A stretch of 64,000 bases of DNA from Clostridia bacterium (GCA_017407755.1 JAFQVY010000010.1:178843-242842), one strand, 5' to 3'. Shown: positions 43,182 through 52,557, counted from the first letter of the stretch. Numbers and translations are program-made. Notes: a model not told the origin generated them from the letters alone.

Positions 43182-43913
43182 TCAATATAAATATTCTATC
43201 CATTTAGCGTAGGATGTAAATCCACACTTAATATAAAGCTTAGAAACATCATCACTGCAAATTAAATGACATTCTTCACTATTAGTAATTGAATTAATCA
43301 GAATGGTGCTAAAACCTTTGTGACGATATTCTAACGGTGTAAATACATTACATAAATAGCTTTCCCAATTATCATTATAAAGAGATGCTATGCTTAAAAT
43401 ATTATTCTCATTAGTTAAAGCGTAATTTTTAAGATATCCGTGCCTTAAAAGATGAGAATTATTAAGCAAAAATCGGATTTTAGCCTCTTTATCTTTTCCT
43501 TGCATAATAATTTCAGAAAACCGTTTGCTTTCAAGTTCTATGACATTTTCGTTTTTTAAGCTGTCTGTACCTTGCTTTTTCATAAGTAAGCAATAATTAT
43601 GATTTTTTCTATCAATGATATGTGCAAACTTACTGCTTATAAAGATTTTAAAATCCTCAAAACCTTTTATAAAAAACTTGATTTCATCAACGTCATAAAG
43701 GTTTTCAATAAGGCAAAAAAGTCTGTCATTACACTTTACAAAGGCAGCGCAGAGCTTAGCGTAATTGTTAAATGCAGCATAAAATTGCAAAAAGTCCTGT
43801 TTTACTCCAAAACCTTCTGTAAACATCTTTGCCGCAAGCAGTGGTGCTCTGTCGATTTTTAGGTGCTCTAAAACCAAGGCGGCTTCTTTGTTATTCTCAA
43901 CAAGCTTAATCAT
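43182..43913 (-). CDS. GNAT-type acetyltransferase-like protein
   Basis: 243 residues. The C-terminal half has the GNAT acetyl-CoA site in the form FTPLEYRHKGFSTILINSI, followed by LYIKCGFTSYAKWIEYLY. The N-terminal half is not recognised. The start overlaps the murD stop by 4 bases (43910-43913), so it is coupled to murD. Substrate unknown. The conserved glycine pattern is weak (HKGFST in place of RGxGxG/A), so activity is plausible but not certain. Confidence 0.75.
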   Translation of the reverse strand: MIKLVENNKEAALVLEHLKIDRAPLLAAKMFTEGFGVKQDFLQFYAAFNNYAKLCAAFVKCNDRLFCLIENLYDVDEIKFFIKGFEDFKIFISSKFAHIIDRKNHNYCLLMKKQGTDSLKNENVIELESKRFSEIIMQGKDKEAKIRFLLNNSHLLRHGYLKNYALTNENNILSIASLYNDNWESYLCNVFTPLEYRHKGFSTILINSITNSEECHLICSDDVSKLYIKCGFTSYAKWIEYLY

Positions 43914-45271
43914 AAGGCGTTTACAAGGTCTTTGAAATAGCTTCCTCGGTGCTCAAAATCCTTGAACATATCAAAGCTGGCACTTGCAGGTGATAAGGAA
44001 ACAATATCACCCTTTATAGAGATTTCAGAGGCAAGTTTTACGGCTTCTTCCATAGAATTTGTATGATAAATATCAAGACTTTCGTTGTAATTTTCAGCTT
44101 CTTTTACCGCCGCTTCAATTTTTGGCGATGTAGCACCAAGCAAAATAAGTGCCTTAACTTTTTCGTTTATAACGGGGCCTAAAGGTGCATAAGGAATGTT
44201 TTTATCGTAACCGCCGCATATAAGTATAATTTTTTGCTCAAAAAGTGAAAGCATTCCTTTTATAGTTCTTGTTGGTGAAGAGGCAATGGAATCGTTGTAA
44301 TATTTAACACCATTGAGAGTTCTTACGAGTTCAGCTCTGTGGGCAACTCCATAAAAACTTTTGGCAACGTTAAGTATATTTTCTTTGCTGACTATCCCCC
44401 ACACTGCTCCAATAGCAGCCATATAGTTTTCTACGTTGTGTTCACCCGGAATAGCAATATCCTTAACATCTAAAACTTTTTCGCCACCGAAAAATATAGA
44501 TATTTCATCACGCCATATTGAGTTTTCTTTATTAAAATAACGAACCTCTGAAGGTATATTTTTTGCAAAACCTCTTGTAATTTCGTTTGAATAATTTAAA
44601 ACTGTAACAGAATCTTTGCCTTGATATTTTACGATATTTCTCTTTGCATCTATGTATTCCTGCATATCTTTATGCACATCAAGATGATTTGGAGTGATAT
44701 TGGTAACAACCGATACGTCAGGACTTTTGCTCATTGATATAAGCTGAAAGCTTGAAAGCTCCACAACAGCATAATCATCAGGCTTAATATCAAAAATTTC
44801 GGGCAGTAATGGTTTGCCGATGTTACCGCCTAAGTGAACGTTTTTACCCTCAGCCTTTAAAAACTCAGAAATAATGGTAGTGGTTGTGGTTTTACCGTCT
44901 GAGCCGGTTACCGCTATAATTTTGCAAGGACATATCTCAAAAAACACTTCCATTTCTGAGGTTACCAGAACGCCTTTATCCCTGAGCTCTTTTAGTTTAG
45001 GCATATTATAATTCATACCGGGTGTTCTAAAGAGCACATCGACCTTTAAATCGTCAAGGTATGATTCGCCTAATGAAAGCTCAACACCGCTATTCTTAAG
45101 GTTTCCTGCAATATCCCCAAGTTGCTCAAAGCTTCTCTTGTCGCAAGCAATTACGTTAGCACCAAATTTTTTGTACATTTCTATAAGTGGAAGATTGCTT
45201 CTGCCCAAACCGCAAAAAGCGATATTTTTTCCTTTTTGATTATTAAAATACTCAAGTACAGCGTTGCTCAT
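43910..45271 (-). CDS. murD: UDP-N-acetylmuramoylalanine--D-glutamate ligase
   Basis: 453 residues. Adds D-glutamate to UDP-MurNAc-L-Ala in the cytoplasm. An N-terminal UDP-binding domain (FCGLGRSNLPLI) is followed by the Mur ligase P-loop VTGSDGKTTTTT, a central ATPase with NITPNHLDVH, and the C-terminal domain. ATG 45271 has GGAGG at normal spacing; five upstream codons from a TTG are not needed. It leads a three-gene unit away from the usual division cluster. Confidence 0.95.
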   Translation of the reverse strand: MSNAVLEYFNNQKGKNIAFCGLGRSNLPLIEMYKKFGANVIACDKRSFEQLGDIAGNLKNSGVELSLGESYLDDLKVDVLFRTPGMNYNMPKLKELRDKGVLVTSEMEVFFEICPCKIIAVTGSDGKTTTTTIISEFLKAEGKNVHLGGNIGKPLLPEIFDIKPDDYAVVELSSFQLISMSKSPDVSVVTNITPNHLDVHKDMQEYIDAKRNIVKYQGKDSVTVLNYSNEITRGFAKNIPSEVRYFNKENSIWRDEISIFFGGEKVLDVKDIAIPGEHNVENYMAAIGAVWGIVSKENILNVAKSFYGVAHRAELVRTLNGVKYYNDSIASSPTRTIKGMLSLFEQKIILICGGYDKNIPYAPLGPVINEKVKALILLGATSPKIEAAVKEAENYNESLDIYHTNSMEEAVKLASEISIKGDIVSLSPASASFDMFKDFEHRGSYFKDLVNAL

Positions 45272-45340
45272 AATAAACCTCCGCAAAAATCTTATATTAT
45301 AATACTATGAACGGATAAAAATAGCAATAATAATTAGGTA

Positions 45341-45370
45341 AAAAATAAAAGGACGGTTAAAACCGTCCTT
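45341..45370 (-). terminator. Terminator of the XRE gene
   Basis: A 10-bp stem (45349-45358 with 45361-45370) that in practice leaves a 4-base or larger loop; on the minus strand it is followed by TTATTTTTTACC. Confidence 0.75.
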
Positions 45371-45381
45371 AATTACAGCTA

Positions 45382-45639
45382 TTATCTTTCTAAAGCTGAT
45401 CTTCCTAACAGATAATCCACAGATACATCTAAAATATCTGCCAGCGCAACTAACTCGACATCAGTAACATATCTGATCTGTCCCTCAAGCTTTGAAAGAC
45501 CGGATGCATTCATATCAACGCCGTTTACTTGAAGCTGAGCAAGAAGCTCTTTTTGCTTCATACCGCGTTTTTTTCTGGCAGTTTCTACCCTTGCCCCTAT
45601 AAGGTTGCGGTCGCCAAGCTCTTGTTTACGTAATCTCAT
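45382..45639 (-). CDS. XRE-family HTH regulator
   Basis: 85 residues. HTH domain (ARKKRGMKQKELLAQLQVNGVDMNASGLSKLEGQIRYVTDVELVALADIL) with the GVDMNASGLSKLEGQ form found in many clostridial stand-alone regulators. The ribosome site (AAGGGG) is weakly spaced. It is a single-gene unit between murD and pncB; target unknown. The 275 bases upstream, to 45914, are AT-rich; they hold a possible TTGACA at 45793-45798 with no convincing -10 box. Confidence 0.88.
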   Translation of the reverse strand: MRLRKQELGDRNLIGARVETARKKRGMKQKELLAQLQVNGVDMNASGLSKLEGQIRYVTDVELVALADILDVSVDYLLGRSALER

Positions 45640-45914
45640 AACTCAAAAAACCCCTTAGTGGTTAGAAAAACAAATTATTTTTCTAAATAAAAATTCTAAT
45701 ATAACATTAAAATTCGATGTGACACTATTATAATACCATATTCGAAAAAAAACAAGTCTTTTTTGTTAATAAAATTAAAAAAATGAAATGTTTTGACAAA
45801 AATATTTACAGAATAGTAATTATTTAATATTTTACATATATACAATCTTTCCCAAAACATCTTTATTATTCCAAATTTATATGATATTATTTTCTTAAAT
45901 AAAGGAGAATGCTT

Positions 45915-47366
45915 ATGTTTAATAATTTCAAAGAGAGAAATTTAACCTTGCTTACAGATTTTTATGAGCTTACTATGGCGGGAGGATATTTTGAAAACGG
46001 TATGTCTGAGCAAATTGCTTATTTTGATATGTTTTATAGAAAAAATCCCGATAACAGCGGTTTTGCTATTATGGCAGGCGTTGAACAGATGATTGAGTAT
46101 CTGACAAATCTGAAATTCACTGAGGAAGATATAGAGTTTTTAAGAAGTAAAAAAATGTTTTCTGAAAAATTTCTTCAATACATTAAAAATTTCAAGTTCA
46201 CCTGTGATGTATGGGCAGTTCCCGAAGGCACTCCGATATTCCCAGGCGAACCTATTGTAACGGTAAGAGGACCATTGATTGAAGCACAATTCGTAGAAAC
46301 TATGATTCTGCTTTCGATTAATCATCAAAGCCTGATTGCTACAAAAGCAAACCGTATCTGCCGTGCTGCCGACGGTCGTGCAGTTATGGAGTTTGGCTCT
46401 CGCAGAGCACAAGGTTATGACGGGGCAATTTACGGAGCACGAGCAGCATATATCGGCGGCTGTGCAGGAACTGCATGCACTATTTGCGACAGAGATTATG
46501 ACATACCTGCTTTAGGTACAATGGCTCATTCGTGGATTCAGTCTTTCGATAGCGAATTAGAGGCATTTACAGCTTACGCTAAAGCTTATCCGCAAAATTG
46601 CACACTGCTTGTTGATACTTATAACACCCTTAAAAGCGGTATTCCTAATGCTATTAAAGTTTTTAATGATGTCATTGTTAAAGAGGGTTTTAGACCAAGG
46701 GGCATCAGAATTGACAGCGGTGACATTACCTACCTATCAAAAAAGGCACGAAAGATGCTTAACGACGCAGGATTTGAAGACTGTAAAATATGCGCTTCCA
46801 ACTCTCTTGATGAATATATTATCAGAGATATGCTTATGCAGGGTGCAAAGGTGGACATCTTTGGCGTTGGCGAAAGGTTGATTACCTCCTACTCCTCCCC
46901 TGTTTTCGGCGGTGTATATAAGCTTGTAGCATTAGAAAACGATGGAAGAATGTCACCTAAAATCAAAGTTAGTGAAAACGTTGGTAAAATCACCACACCC
47001 TGTTTTAAGCATTTTTACAGGCTTTTTGACAAAGAAAGCAATAAAGCCATTGCAGACGTGCTGACTTTACGAGATGAAGTGATAGATGAAAATAAGCCTT
47101 ATGAAATTTTTGACCCGCAAAACACCTGGAAACGAAAAACAATAACAGATTTTTATGCAAAGGATATGCAGGTAAAATATATAGAAAAAGGCAGATTAAT
47201 CGAAGTGTTGCCGACTATGAGCGAAATCAAAGAATATGCTTCAGACCAGATTGATACGCTTTGGGATGAGGTTGTTCGTTTTGAAAATCCTCATACTTAT
47301 TATGTAGACCTTTCACAGAAGCTTTGGGATGTGAAAAACTGTTTAATTAATCAAGCTAAGATATAA
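45915..47366 (+). CDS. pncB: Nicotinate phosphoribosyltransferase
   Basis: 483 residues, first step of the Preiss-Handler route from nicotinate to NAD. Conserved blocks: LLTDFYELTMAGGYF at the N-terminus, EFGSRRAQGYDGA, the histidine of ALGTMAHSWIQSF and the phosphate loop GIRIDSGD ... GVGERL. ATG 45915 has AAGGAG seven bases upstream; an ATG two codons earlier is too close. It is followed after 65 bases by a separately promoted marR gene. Confidence 0.96.
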   Translation: MFNNFKERNLTLLTDFYELTMAGGYFENGMSEQIAYFDMFYRKNPDNSGFAIMAGVEQMIEYLTNLKFTEEDIEFLRSKKMFSEKFLQYIKNFKFTCDVWAVPEGTPIFPGEPIVTVRGPLIEAQFVETMILLSINHQSLIATKANRICRAADGRAVMEFGSRRAQGYDGAIYGARAAYIGGCAGTACTICDRDYDIPALGTMAHSWIQSFDSELEAFTAYAKAYPQNCTLLVDTYNTLKSGIPNAIKVFNDVIVKEGFRPRGIRIDSGDITYLSKKARKMLNDAGFEDCKICASNSLDEYIIRDMLMQGAKVDIFGVGERLITSYSSPVFGGVYKLVALENDGRMSPKIKVSENVGKITTPCFKHFYRLFDKESNKAIADVLTLRDEVIDENKPYEIFDPQNTWKRKTITDFYAKDMQVKYIEKGRLIEVLPTMSEIKEYASDQIDTLWDEVVRFENPHTYYVDLSQKLWDVKNCLINQAKI

Positions 47367-47367
47367 A

Positions 47368-47397
47368 GTTGACAGGTCAACAAGTATATGCTATAAT
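47368..47397 (+). promoter_or_regulatory. Consensus promoter with palindromic operator, marR-degV
   Basis: TTGACA (47369-47374), 17 bases, TATAAT (47392-47397): a perfect sigma-A promoter. The palindrome GTTGAC-AG-GTCAAC (47368-47381) covers the -35 box, the expected place for a repressor site. The MarR-type protein encoded directly downstream is the natural candidate. Confidence 0.8.
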
Positions 47398-47431
47398 TTG
47401 GAAGTTATAATTTGTATTTAAGAGGTGCACT

Positions 47432-47905
47432 ATGGTAGAAAGATTTGAAAAATTCTCAACCTTAGTTTCTGCAATCAACAAATATGTTCAAAGAATTGAA
47501 GCAGATGAAATGGTGCGGTTAGGGCTTAAGGGTTCATTTGCACAGTATCTTGTTGCTATGAACCGTTATCCAGACGGAATTACATCAACAATGCTTTGCG
47601 AGGTTTGCGATAAAGACAAAGGTGCTGTGTCCCGTGCTATTGCTGAAATGCAGGAAAAGGGGTTAGTTAATGTAAAAGGCTTGCTTGGCACCAGATACCG
47701 CGCAAGACATACATTGACAGAGGAAGGCAAAAAAGCCGCAGAATATGTCACCCAGAAGGCAATAAAAGCTGTAGCTATGGCTAATATTGGTTTAAGCGAA
47801 GAAGACAGAAAAACTTTTTATCGGGTGCTGGAGGTATATTACACCAACCTGAAGGTTGTATGTGAAAGCGGCTTGGAAATAACACTTGATAAGGAGCATT
47901 TATGA
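47432..47905 (+). CDS. MarR-family transcriptional regulator
   Basis: 157 residues. Winged helix with YPDGITSTMLCEVCDKDKGAVSRAIAEMQEKGLV and the wing GLLGTRYRARHTLTEEG. GAGGTG precedes the ATG. It overlaps degV by 4 bases (ATGA). The pair is common in Clostridia, and the palindrome over the promoter suggests autoregulation. Effector unknown. Confidence 0.92.
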   Translation: MVERFEKFSTLVSAINKYVQRIEADEMVRLGLKGSFAQYLVAMNRYPDGITSTMLCEVCDKDKGAVSRAIAEMQEKGLVNVKGLLGTRYRARHTLTEEGKKAAEYVTQKAIKAVAMANIGLSEEDRKTFYRVLEVYYTNLKVVCESGLEITLDKEHL

Positions 47906-48750
47906 GCGTAAGAATTATTGTAGATTCAACTACCGATTTAAATAATACTGTTTTAGATAAGGTGACTGTAAATCCAATTACCATTCGTTTTGGAAACACG
48001 GAATATACCGACGGTGTTGATATTACAAATAAAGAGTTTTATGAAAAACTTATTGAAAGTGATGTTCTTCCCACCACGAGTCAGCCTACCCCCGATTCCT
48101 TTGAGCAGCTCTTTAAGAAAGTTAAGGATAACGGCGATAAAGCTATTGTAATTACAATTTCCTCTAAACTTTCCGGAACTTATCAGAGCGCAACAATCGC
48201 CTCTGAAGAATACAAAGACTCGGTATATATTGTTGACAGTAAAAGTGCAACTATAGGTGCAGGTATTTTAACAGAGTATACTCTCAGACTTATTCAAGAA
48301 GGAAAAGATGCAGAGGAAATTTATAATCGACTTATTGAAGTCCGTGATAATATTTGTATTGTTGCACTGCTGGACACATTGGAGTATTTAAAAAAAGGCG
48401 GAAGAATATCAACAACCGCCGCTATTGCAGGCAGTATTTTATCTATTAAGCCCGTAATTAATGTGGTTGACGGCGTTATTAACACTTTAGGTAAAGCCAG
48501 AGGCTCAAAACAAGGAAACAATCTGCTTGTAAAAGAAATTCAAGAGGCTGGCGGAGTAGATTTCACTATGCCCTTACTTTTAGGTTATACAGGTCTTAAC
48601 GACACGCTTCTTAAAAAATATATAGAAGACAGTGCCTATCTGTGGAAAGATTCTGTAAAGGAATTACCTACAACCATAATAGGTTCAGCTATCGGTGTAC
48701 ACGCTGGGCCGGGTGCAGTAGCGGTAGCATTTTTTAAAAATAACAAGTAA
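47902..48750 (+). CDS. DegV family fatty-acid-binding protein
   Basis: 282 residues. The N-terminal half has the motif IIVDSTTDL, PTTSQPTPDSF and ISSKLSGTYQSA; the C-terminal half binds the acyl chain head group. DegV (FakB-like) proteins present exogenous fatty acids to a FakA kinase. Some DegV proteins have no kinase partner, and none is adjacent here. Translation is coupled to the marR gene, which could respond to fatty acids. Confidence 0.93.
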   Translation: MSVRIIVDSTTDLNNTVLDKVTVNPITIRFGNTEYTDGVDITNKEFYEKLIESDVLPTTSQPTPDSFEQLFKKVKDNGDKAIVITISSKLSGTYQSATIASEEYKDSVYIVDSKSATIGAGILTEYTLRLIQEGKDAEEIYNRLIEVRDNICIVALLDTLEYLKKGGRISTTAAIAGSILSIKPVINVVDGVINTLGKARGSKQGNNLLVKEIQEAGGVDFTMPLLLGYTGLNDTLLKKYIEDSAYLWKDSVKELPTTIIGSAIGVHAGPGAVAVAFFKNNK

Positions 48751-48781
48751 AAAACGGAGGGTTTAAGCCCTCCGTTTTTTA
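48751..48781. terminator. Bidirectional terminator of degV and rnpB
   Basis: An 11-bp stem (48751-48761 with 48768-48778), 6-base loop, and T-runs on both sides. Confidence 0.88.
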
Positions 48782-48785
48782 TATA

Positions 48786-49138
48786 TACAGACCAAATCTA
48801 TAAGCCGAGTTCTGTTAAAAGCAGTCATCTATCTTGGCAGGGCGTTGCCGCCACTGCTCAATGCCACCTCCATCGGACACGCCGAGCAAGCGTATATGTC
48901 CTTTCCGCGGTGTTGCTCCGAATAGGGTTTACATGGCAGTTAGGTCTCCCCAACCCCGGTGAGCTCTTACCTCGCCTTTCCATCCTTACCTTATTACAGG
49001 CGGTTTATTTCTGTTGCACTATCCCTAGGGTCGCCCCCGGCGGCCGTTAGCCGTTATTCTTGCTCTGTGGAGCTCGGACTTTCCTCGGATAAGACCTTTC
49101 GGCACTTTACCCGCGACTGCTCAATCTGCTCTGCCCTA
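48786..49138 (-). ncRNA. rnpB: RNase P RNA
   Basis: Catalytic RNA that trims the 5' ends of tRNA precursors. The minus strand carries the universal P4 strand GAGGAAAGTCCGAGCTCC near 49083, the CRII/CRIII region, and the 3' conserved ACAGAACTCGGCTTATAG near 48805. Length of about 350 bases and the pattern fit the ancestral A type. The ends are estimated from promoter and terminator positions, within about 5 bases. It is transcribed from a promoter inside the last codons of cca. Confidence 0.95.
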
Positions 49139-49140
49139 TT

Positions 49141-49168
49141 ATTTTATCACAAATGAGCTATTTGTCAA
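49141..49168 (-). promoter_or_regulatory. rnpB promoter inside the end of cca
   Basis: On the minus strand TTGACA (49168-49163), 16 bases, TAAAAT (49146-49141). The -35 box is formed by the last codons of cca. The first 13 bases, TTGACAAATAGCT, recur at the hemW promoter. Confidence 0.75.
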
Positions 49169-50483
49169 TCTGAACGTTGTTTCTTACATAAGAAATCAGA
49201 ACTTCTTTATCATTTGGAAGTTTCTCCTCGATTACCAAATTAAGAAGTAAACTTAGTGTTTTACCGACTTCTTTGCCGGATATACCCAAATCAAGAATAT
49301 CATTGCCCTTTACAGCTAAATCAGAAAGCTTAAAGCAGGCATTTTCAAGCAATATATTGTTAAACTCTTCTTCGATATTATCGATATGCTTGAGTTTTTC
49401 GATTCTCATATACTCAGACTGCGCCAAAATGTCACACCGCTGGATTATTAAAAGCCTCCTGAAATCTTCTTCTGAAATATCAGAAAGCACCTTCTTTATG
49501 TGAGTACGAGGCTTTTCAAAACGTTTATCATGATATTTAATCAAATGCCAAACTCTGTTAACAAATTCCGAAGGAAAAGAAAACCTTTTGAGTATTTCCG
49601 CGGCAATATCTGCACTTTTTAACGGATGACCGTTAAAGTGAGAAATTCCTGCATTATCTTTGATATGACAGATTGGTTTTGCAATATCGTGTAATAATAG
49701 AGCAAATCTTATCACAAGGTCATCAGGAGCAAATGATAAAGCTTTAATTGTATGAGTAAAAACGTCGTATCTGTGGTGTACAGAGTTTTGCATAAAATCA
49801 AAGGTGTTCTTAATTTCAGGCATTATTACTGCAAAAATATCACGATAATCATACAAAACCTGAGGTGCATAATCAGCTGAAATAAGTGCTGAAAGTTCGT
49901 CTTTAAGGCGTTGAGGGTGAACATTATTAAGTAAATACGACAGAGACTTTGCGGCTTTAGATGTATCTTTTTCAATAGTAAATCCAAATTTTGCCGAAAA
50001 TCTCAGGGCTCGGATTATTCTTAGAGCATCTTCTGAAAAACGTTCTTCTGCTCTGCCGACCGTTCTGATAATTTTATTATTCAAGTCGGCCTTTGAGCCG
50101 AAAATGTCTATAATATTACCATTTTTATCCATAGCCATTGCATTGATAGTAAAGTCTCGCCTTGATAAATCGTCGTTAAGGTTTTTAGAAAACTCAACCT
50201 TGTCAGGGTGGCGTGAATCAGTATATTTACCGTCTACTCGATAAGTAGTGATTTCATAAATTTTATGGTTTTTGAGCACGCTTATGGTACCGTATTTTTT
50301 ACCAAGTTCAAAGGTTTTATAATCTTTAAAACAGCTGAGTATTTCGTCAGGACTTGCATTTGTAGTAAAATCAATATCATTGGGGGTTAACCCCAAAAGC
50401 ATATCTCTCACGCAACCGCCGACTGCATAGCATTCAAAGCCTGAATTTTCCAGAATATCAAAGATAAACTTGCTTTCCTGCAT
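49158..50483 (-). CDS. cca: CCA tRNA nucleotidyltransferase with HD domain
   Basis: 441 residues. Class II nucleotidyltransferase: AVGGCVRDMLLG, then DIDFTT (metal-binding Asp pair), the NLNDDLSRRDFTINAMA block and the EDALRIIRALRFSAKFGF block. A C-terminal HD domain (LLLHDIAKP, FNGHPLKSADIA) suggests phosphatase or phosphodiesterase activity, as in E. coli Cca. It adds or repairs the CCA end of tRNA. GGTGAT precedes the ATG. RNase P RNA begins 20 bases after its stop codon. Confidence 0.95.
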   Translation of the reverse strand: MQESKFIFDILENSGFECYAVGGCVRDMLLGLTPNDIDFTTNASPDEILSCFKDYKTFELGKKYGTISVLKNHKIYEITTYRVDGKYTDSRHPDKVEFSKNLNDDLSRRDFTINAMAMDKNGNIIDIFGSKADLNNKIIRTVGRAEERFSEDALRIIRALRFSAKFGFTIEKDTSKAAKSLSYLLNNVHPQRLKDELSALISADYAPQVLYDYRDIFAVIMPEIKNTFDFMQNSVHHRYDVFTHTIKALSFAPDDLVIRFALLLHDIAKPICHIKDNAGISHFNGHPLKSADIAAEILKRFSFPSEFVNRVWHLIKYHDKRFEKPRTHIKKVLSDISEEDFRRLLIIQRCDILAQSEYMRIEKLKHIDNIEEEFNNILLENACFKLSDLAVKGNDILDLGISGKEVGKTLSLLLNLVIEEKLPNDKEVLISYVRNNVQIDK

Positions 50484-50602
50484 TTATATCACCAAGATTA
50501 TTATACCACTATGAATTAAAAAAGAAAAGATTTTATATCTTAGCACCACTTACCAAATTATCTTCAATTAATACGGAGAAAATAACATCAGGTGGTGATA
50601 TA

Positions 50603-51595
50603 GTGAAAAAATTAGTATCATTAATGGCGTTGATGGCAGTTTTTGGGGTGTTTTTTACCCACAAAACACCTGCCTTAGAAGCGGTATCTGATAATATTGA
50701 AGATAAAACAGTACAACTTGGCGGAGAACCGTTTGGAATAAGAATGTTTTCTGACGGCGTCCTTGTTATTGAGGTTGAAGATGCCTTATACGGCTCAGAT
50801 ACACCATCTCCTGCTTTTAAGGCAGGTATTAAAGCAAATGATATAATAAAATCGGCAAACGGCGAAGCCTTATACAGCAATGAACAATTCACCGATATAA
50901 TAGTTAATTCAAACAACACATCATTAGAATTAGAGATAATCAGAAACGGAAAGATAATAAATATATCACTTATACCTGAGTACGACTCTAAAGGTATACC
51001 GCGAGCCGGACTTTGGATAAAAGACAGTGCGGCAGGAATAGGTACAGTAACCTATTACGACACAGAGAGTCAAACATTCGGAGCCTTGGGTCACGGTATT
51101 TGTGAATCTAAAACAGGAACACTTATTCCCCTTTCATACGGCGAAATCGCTAAAGCAACCATTAACAGTGTTTCAAAAAGTGAAAACGGAAACGTAGGCT
51201 CACTTAACGGATATTTTGACGGCGAAGCTATTGGCAAAGCTTACAATAACACCGACAATGGCATTTTTGGCCATTTATCTTGTATAACTCAAAACGAAAG
51301 CATAGAAATAGCAGATAAAGAAGAAGTTAAAATCGGTGATGCACAAATATACTGCACAGTAAACGGCAATATAAAGGATTGTTATGATATTAAAATCAAG
51401 AGACTTTCTGATACTATGGTAATTGAAATAACCGACCCGCAACTTTTAGAAATCACAGGAGGCATAGTTCAGGGAATGTCAGGTTCGCCCATAGTACAAA
51501 ACGGAAAACTAATTGGTGCAGTAACCCATGTTTTAGTAAACAATGTAAAATACGGATACGGAATTTATATAGAAGATATGATTGCCGAATCTTGA
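50603..51595 (+). CDS. spoIVB: SpoIVB peptidase (sporulation signal protease)
   Basis: 330 residues, shorter than the 425 of B. subtilis. Signal/membrane segment (about 3-20), PDZ domain (about 50-125; SPAFKAGIKANDIIKSANGE) and S55 protease domain. Catalytic residues by motif: His164 (GALGHGI), Asp278 (EITDPQ) and Ser293 (QGMSGSP), with the 15-residue Asp-Ser spacing of the B. subtilis enzyme. SpoIVB is made in the forespore and triggers pro-sigma-K processing by acting on the SpoIVFA-BofA-SpoIVFB complex. GTG start with GGTGGTGAT upstream. It precedes spo0A, the usual clostridial order. Confidence 0.93.
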   Translation: MKKLVSLMALMAVFGVFFTHKTPALEAVSDNIEDKTVQLGGEPFGIRMFSDGVLVIEVEDALYGSDTPSPAFKAGIKANDIIKSANGEALYSNEQFTDIIVNSNNTSLELEIIRNGKIINISLIPEYDSKGIPRAGLWIKDSAAGIGTVTYYDTESQTFGALGHGICESKTGTLIPLSYGEIAKATINSVSKSENGNVGSLNGYFDGEAIGKAYNNTDNGIFGHLSCITQNESIEIADKEEVKIGDAQIYCTVNGNIKDCYDIKIKRLSDTMVIEITDPQLLEITGGIVQGMSGSPIVQNGKLIGAVTHVLVNNVKYGYGIYIEDMIAES

Positions 51596-51684
51596 AAAAA
51601 TTGCAGATTACTGTCAAATTCGAGTCTATAATTAACACGACATCATTTATGAAAAACTTTTTTAAATTAATTTCGTGTTAGCTC

Positions 51685-51713
51685 TTGCTATTTTTACCAT
51701 ATTATGGTAATAT
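51685..51713 (+). promoter_or_regulatory. spo0A promoter with inverted repeat in the spacer
   Basis: TTGCTA (51685-51690), 17 bases, TAATAT (51708-51713). TTACCAT-ATT-ATGGTAA (51694-51710) is a perfect 7-bp inverted repeat filling the spacer and touching the -10 box. A second, wider repeat, TAACACGA (51633-51640) with TCGTGTTA (51673-51680), flanks the upstream side. Confidence 0.6.
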
Positions 51714-51745
51714 TCAGTTATCACAATTTTGAAAGGATTTGAATT

Positions 51746-52516
51746 ATGGACAGTAAAAACAAAATTTTAATCACAGAAGACAGAAATGAGTTTTCTCAAG
51801 ACGAGCTTGCAAGTATTTTGAGCTTAGGTTTTGTTCCTGTATTTTGCAGAAAAGACGGCGAAGAGCTCAAAGAGCGAATTATTGAAGAAAAACCTCAGAT
51901 TGTGCTTATGGATTTGTTTATGTCAAGACTTGACAGTATCGGAGTAATGAAATCTGTAAAAACAATGCAAAAGCTTCCTATGTTTGTTGTTATGTCATCT
52001 TTTGACAGTCCTGTACTGCAAAGAGAAATTATGGAAAACGGAGCTTCGTACTTTGTTATAAAGCCTTTTTCATTGAAATCTTTGTGTGAAAACCTCACAA
52101 CCTTGTTGCGGTTGCAAATATCAAACGACGGAGGTATTCATAATCTGACACTAACTCAAAACAGTATTGAGCTAAAGGTAACTGAAATTTTGCATCAGAT
52201 TGGTGTACCTGCTCATATAAAGGGTTATCATTATTTAAGAGATTCAATAATAATGTCTATTGAGCAACCTGAGATTATAAATGCGGTTACGAAGCAACTT
52301 TACCCCTCAGTTGCCAAGAAGTATGAGACTACCTCATCAAGAGTAGAAAGAGCTATAAGACATGCTATAGAGGTAGCTTGGGACAGAGGCGATGTGGATG
52401 TTCTTAACTCTTATTTTGGATATACAATTCATATAAGCCGCGGTAAACCTACAAATTCTGAATTCATTGCAATGATAGCCGATAAACTAAGACTACAACT
52501 GAAAAACGCAAGCTGA
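51746..52516 (+). CDS. spo0A: Sporulation master regulator Spo0A
   Basis: 256 residues. The receiver domain has Glu11-Asp12 (the first position is usually Asp), phospho-acceptor Asp56 (VLMDLFM), Ser84 and Lys106 (KPFS). The C-terminal DNA-binding domain has the recognition region [21 protein letters not shown], nearly identical across spore formers. Phosphorylated Spo0A starts sporulation. AAAGGAT-type site before the ATG. It is followed by a terminator. The acidic pocket variation is common in clostridial receivers, so I expect it to be functional. Confidence 0.97.
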   Translation: MDSKNKILITEDRNEFSQDELASILSLGFVPVFCRKDGEELKERIIEEKPQIVLMDLFMSRLDSIGVMKSVKTMQKLPMFVVMSSFDSPVLQREIMENGASYFVIKPFSLKSLCENLTTLLRLQISNDGGIHNLTLTQNSIELKVTEILHQIGVPAHIKGYHYLRDSIIMSIEQPEIINAVTKQLYPSVAKKYETTSSRVERAIRHAIEVAWDRGDVDVLNSYFGYTIHISRGKPTNSEFIAMIADKLRLQLKNAS

Positions 52517-52522
52517 CAATGT

Positions 52523-52556
52523 CCCTCTGCTAACCTATAGCAGAGGGTATTTTCTA
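52523..52556 (+). terminator. Terminator of spo0A
   Basis: A 10-bp stem (52523-52532 with 52538-52547), 5-base loop, followed by TATTTTCTATTT. Confidence 0.75.
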
Positions 52557-52557
52557 T

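Noticed and set aside
48959-49156. 65-codon plus-strand frame
   Set aside because: Lies antisense to RNase P RNA.
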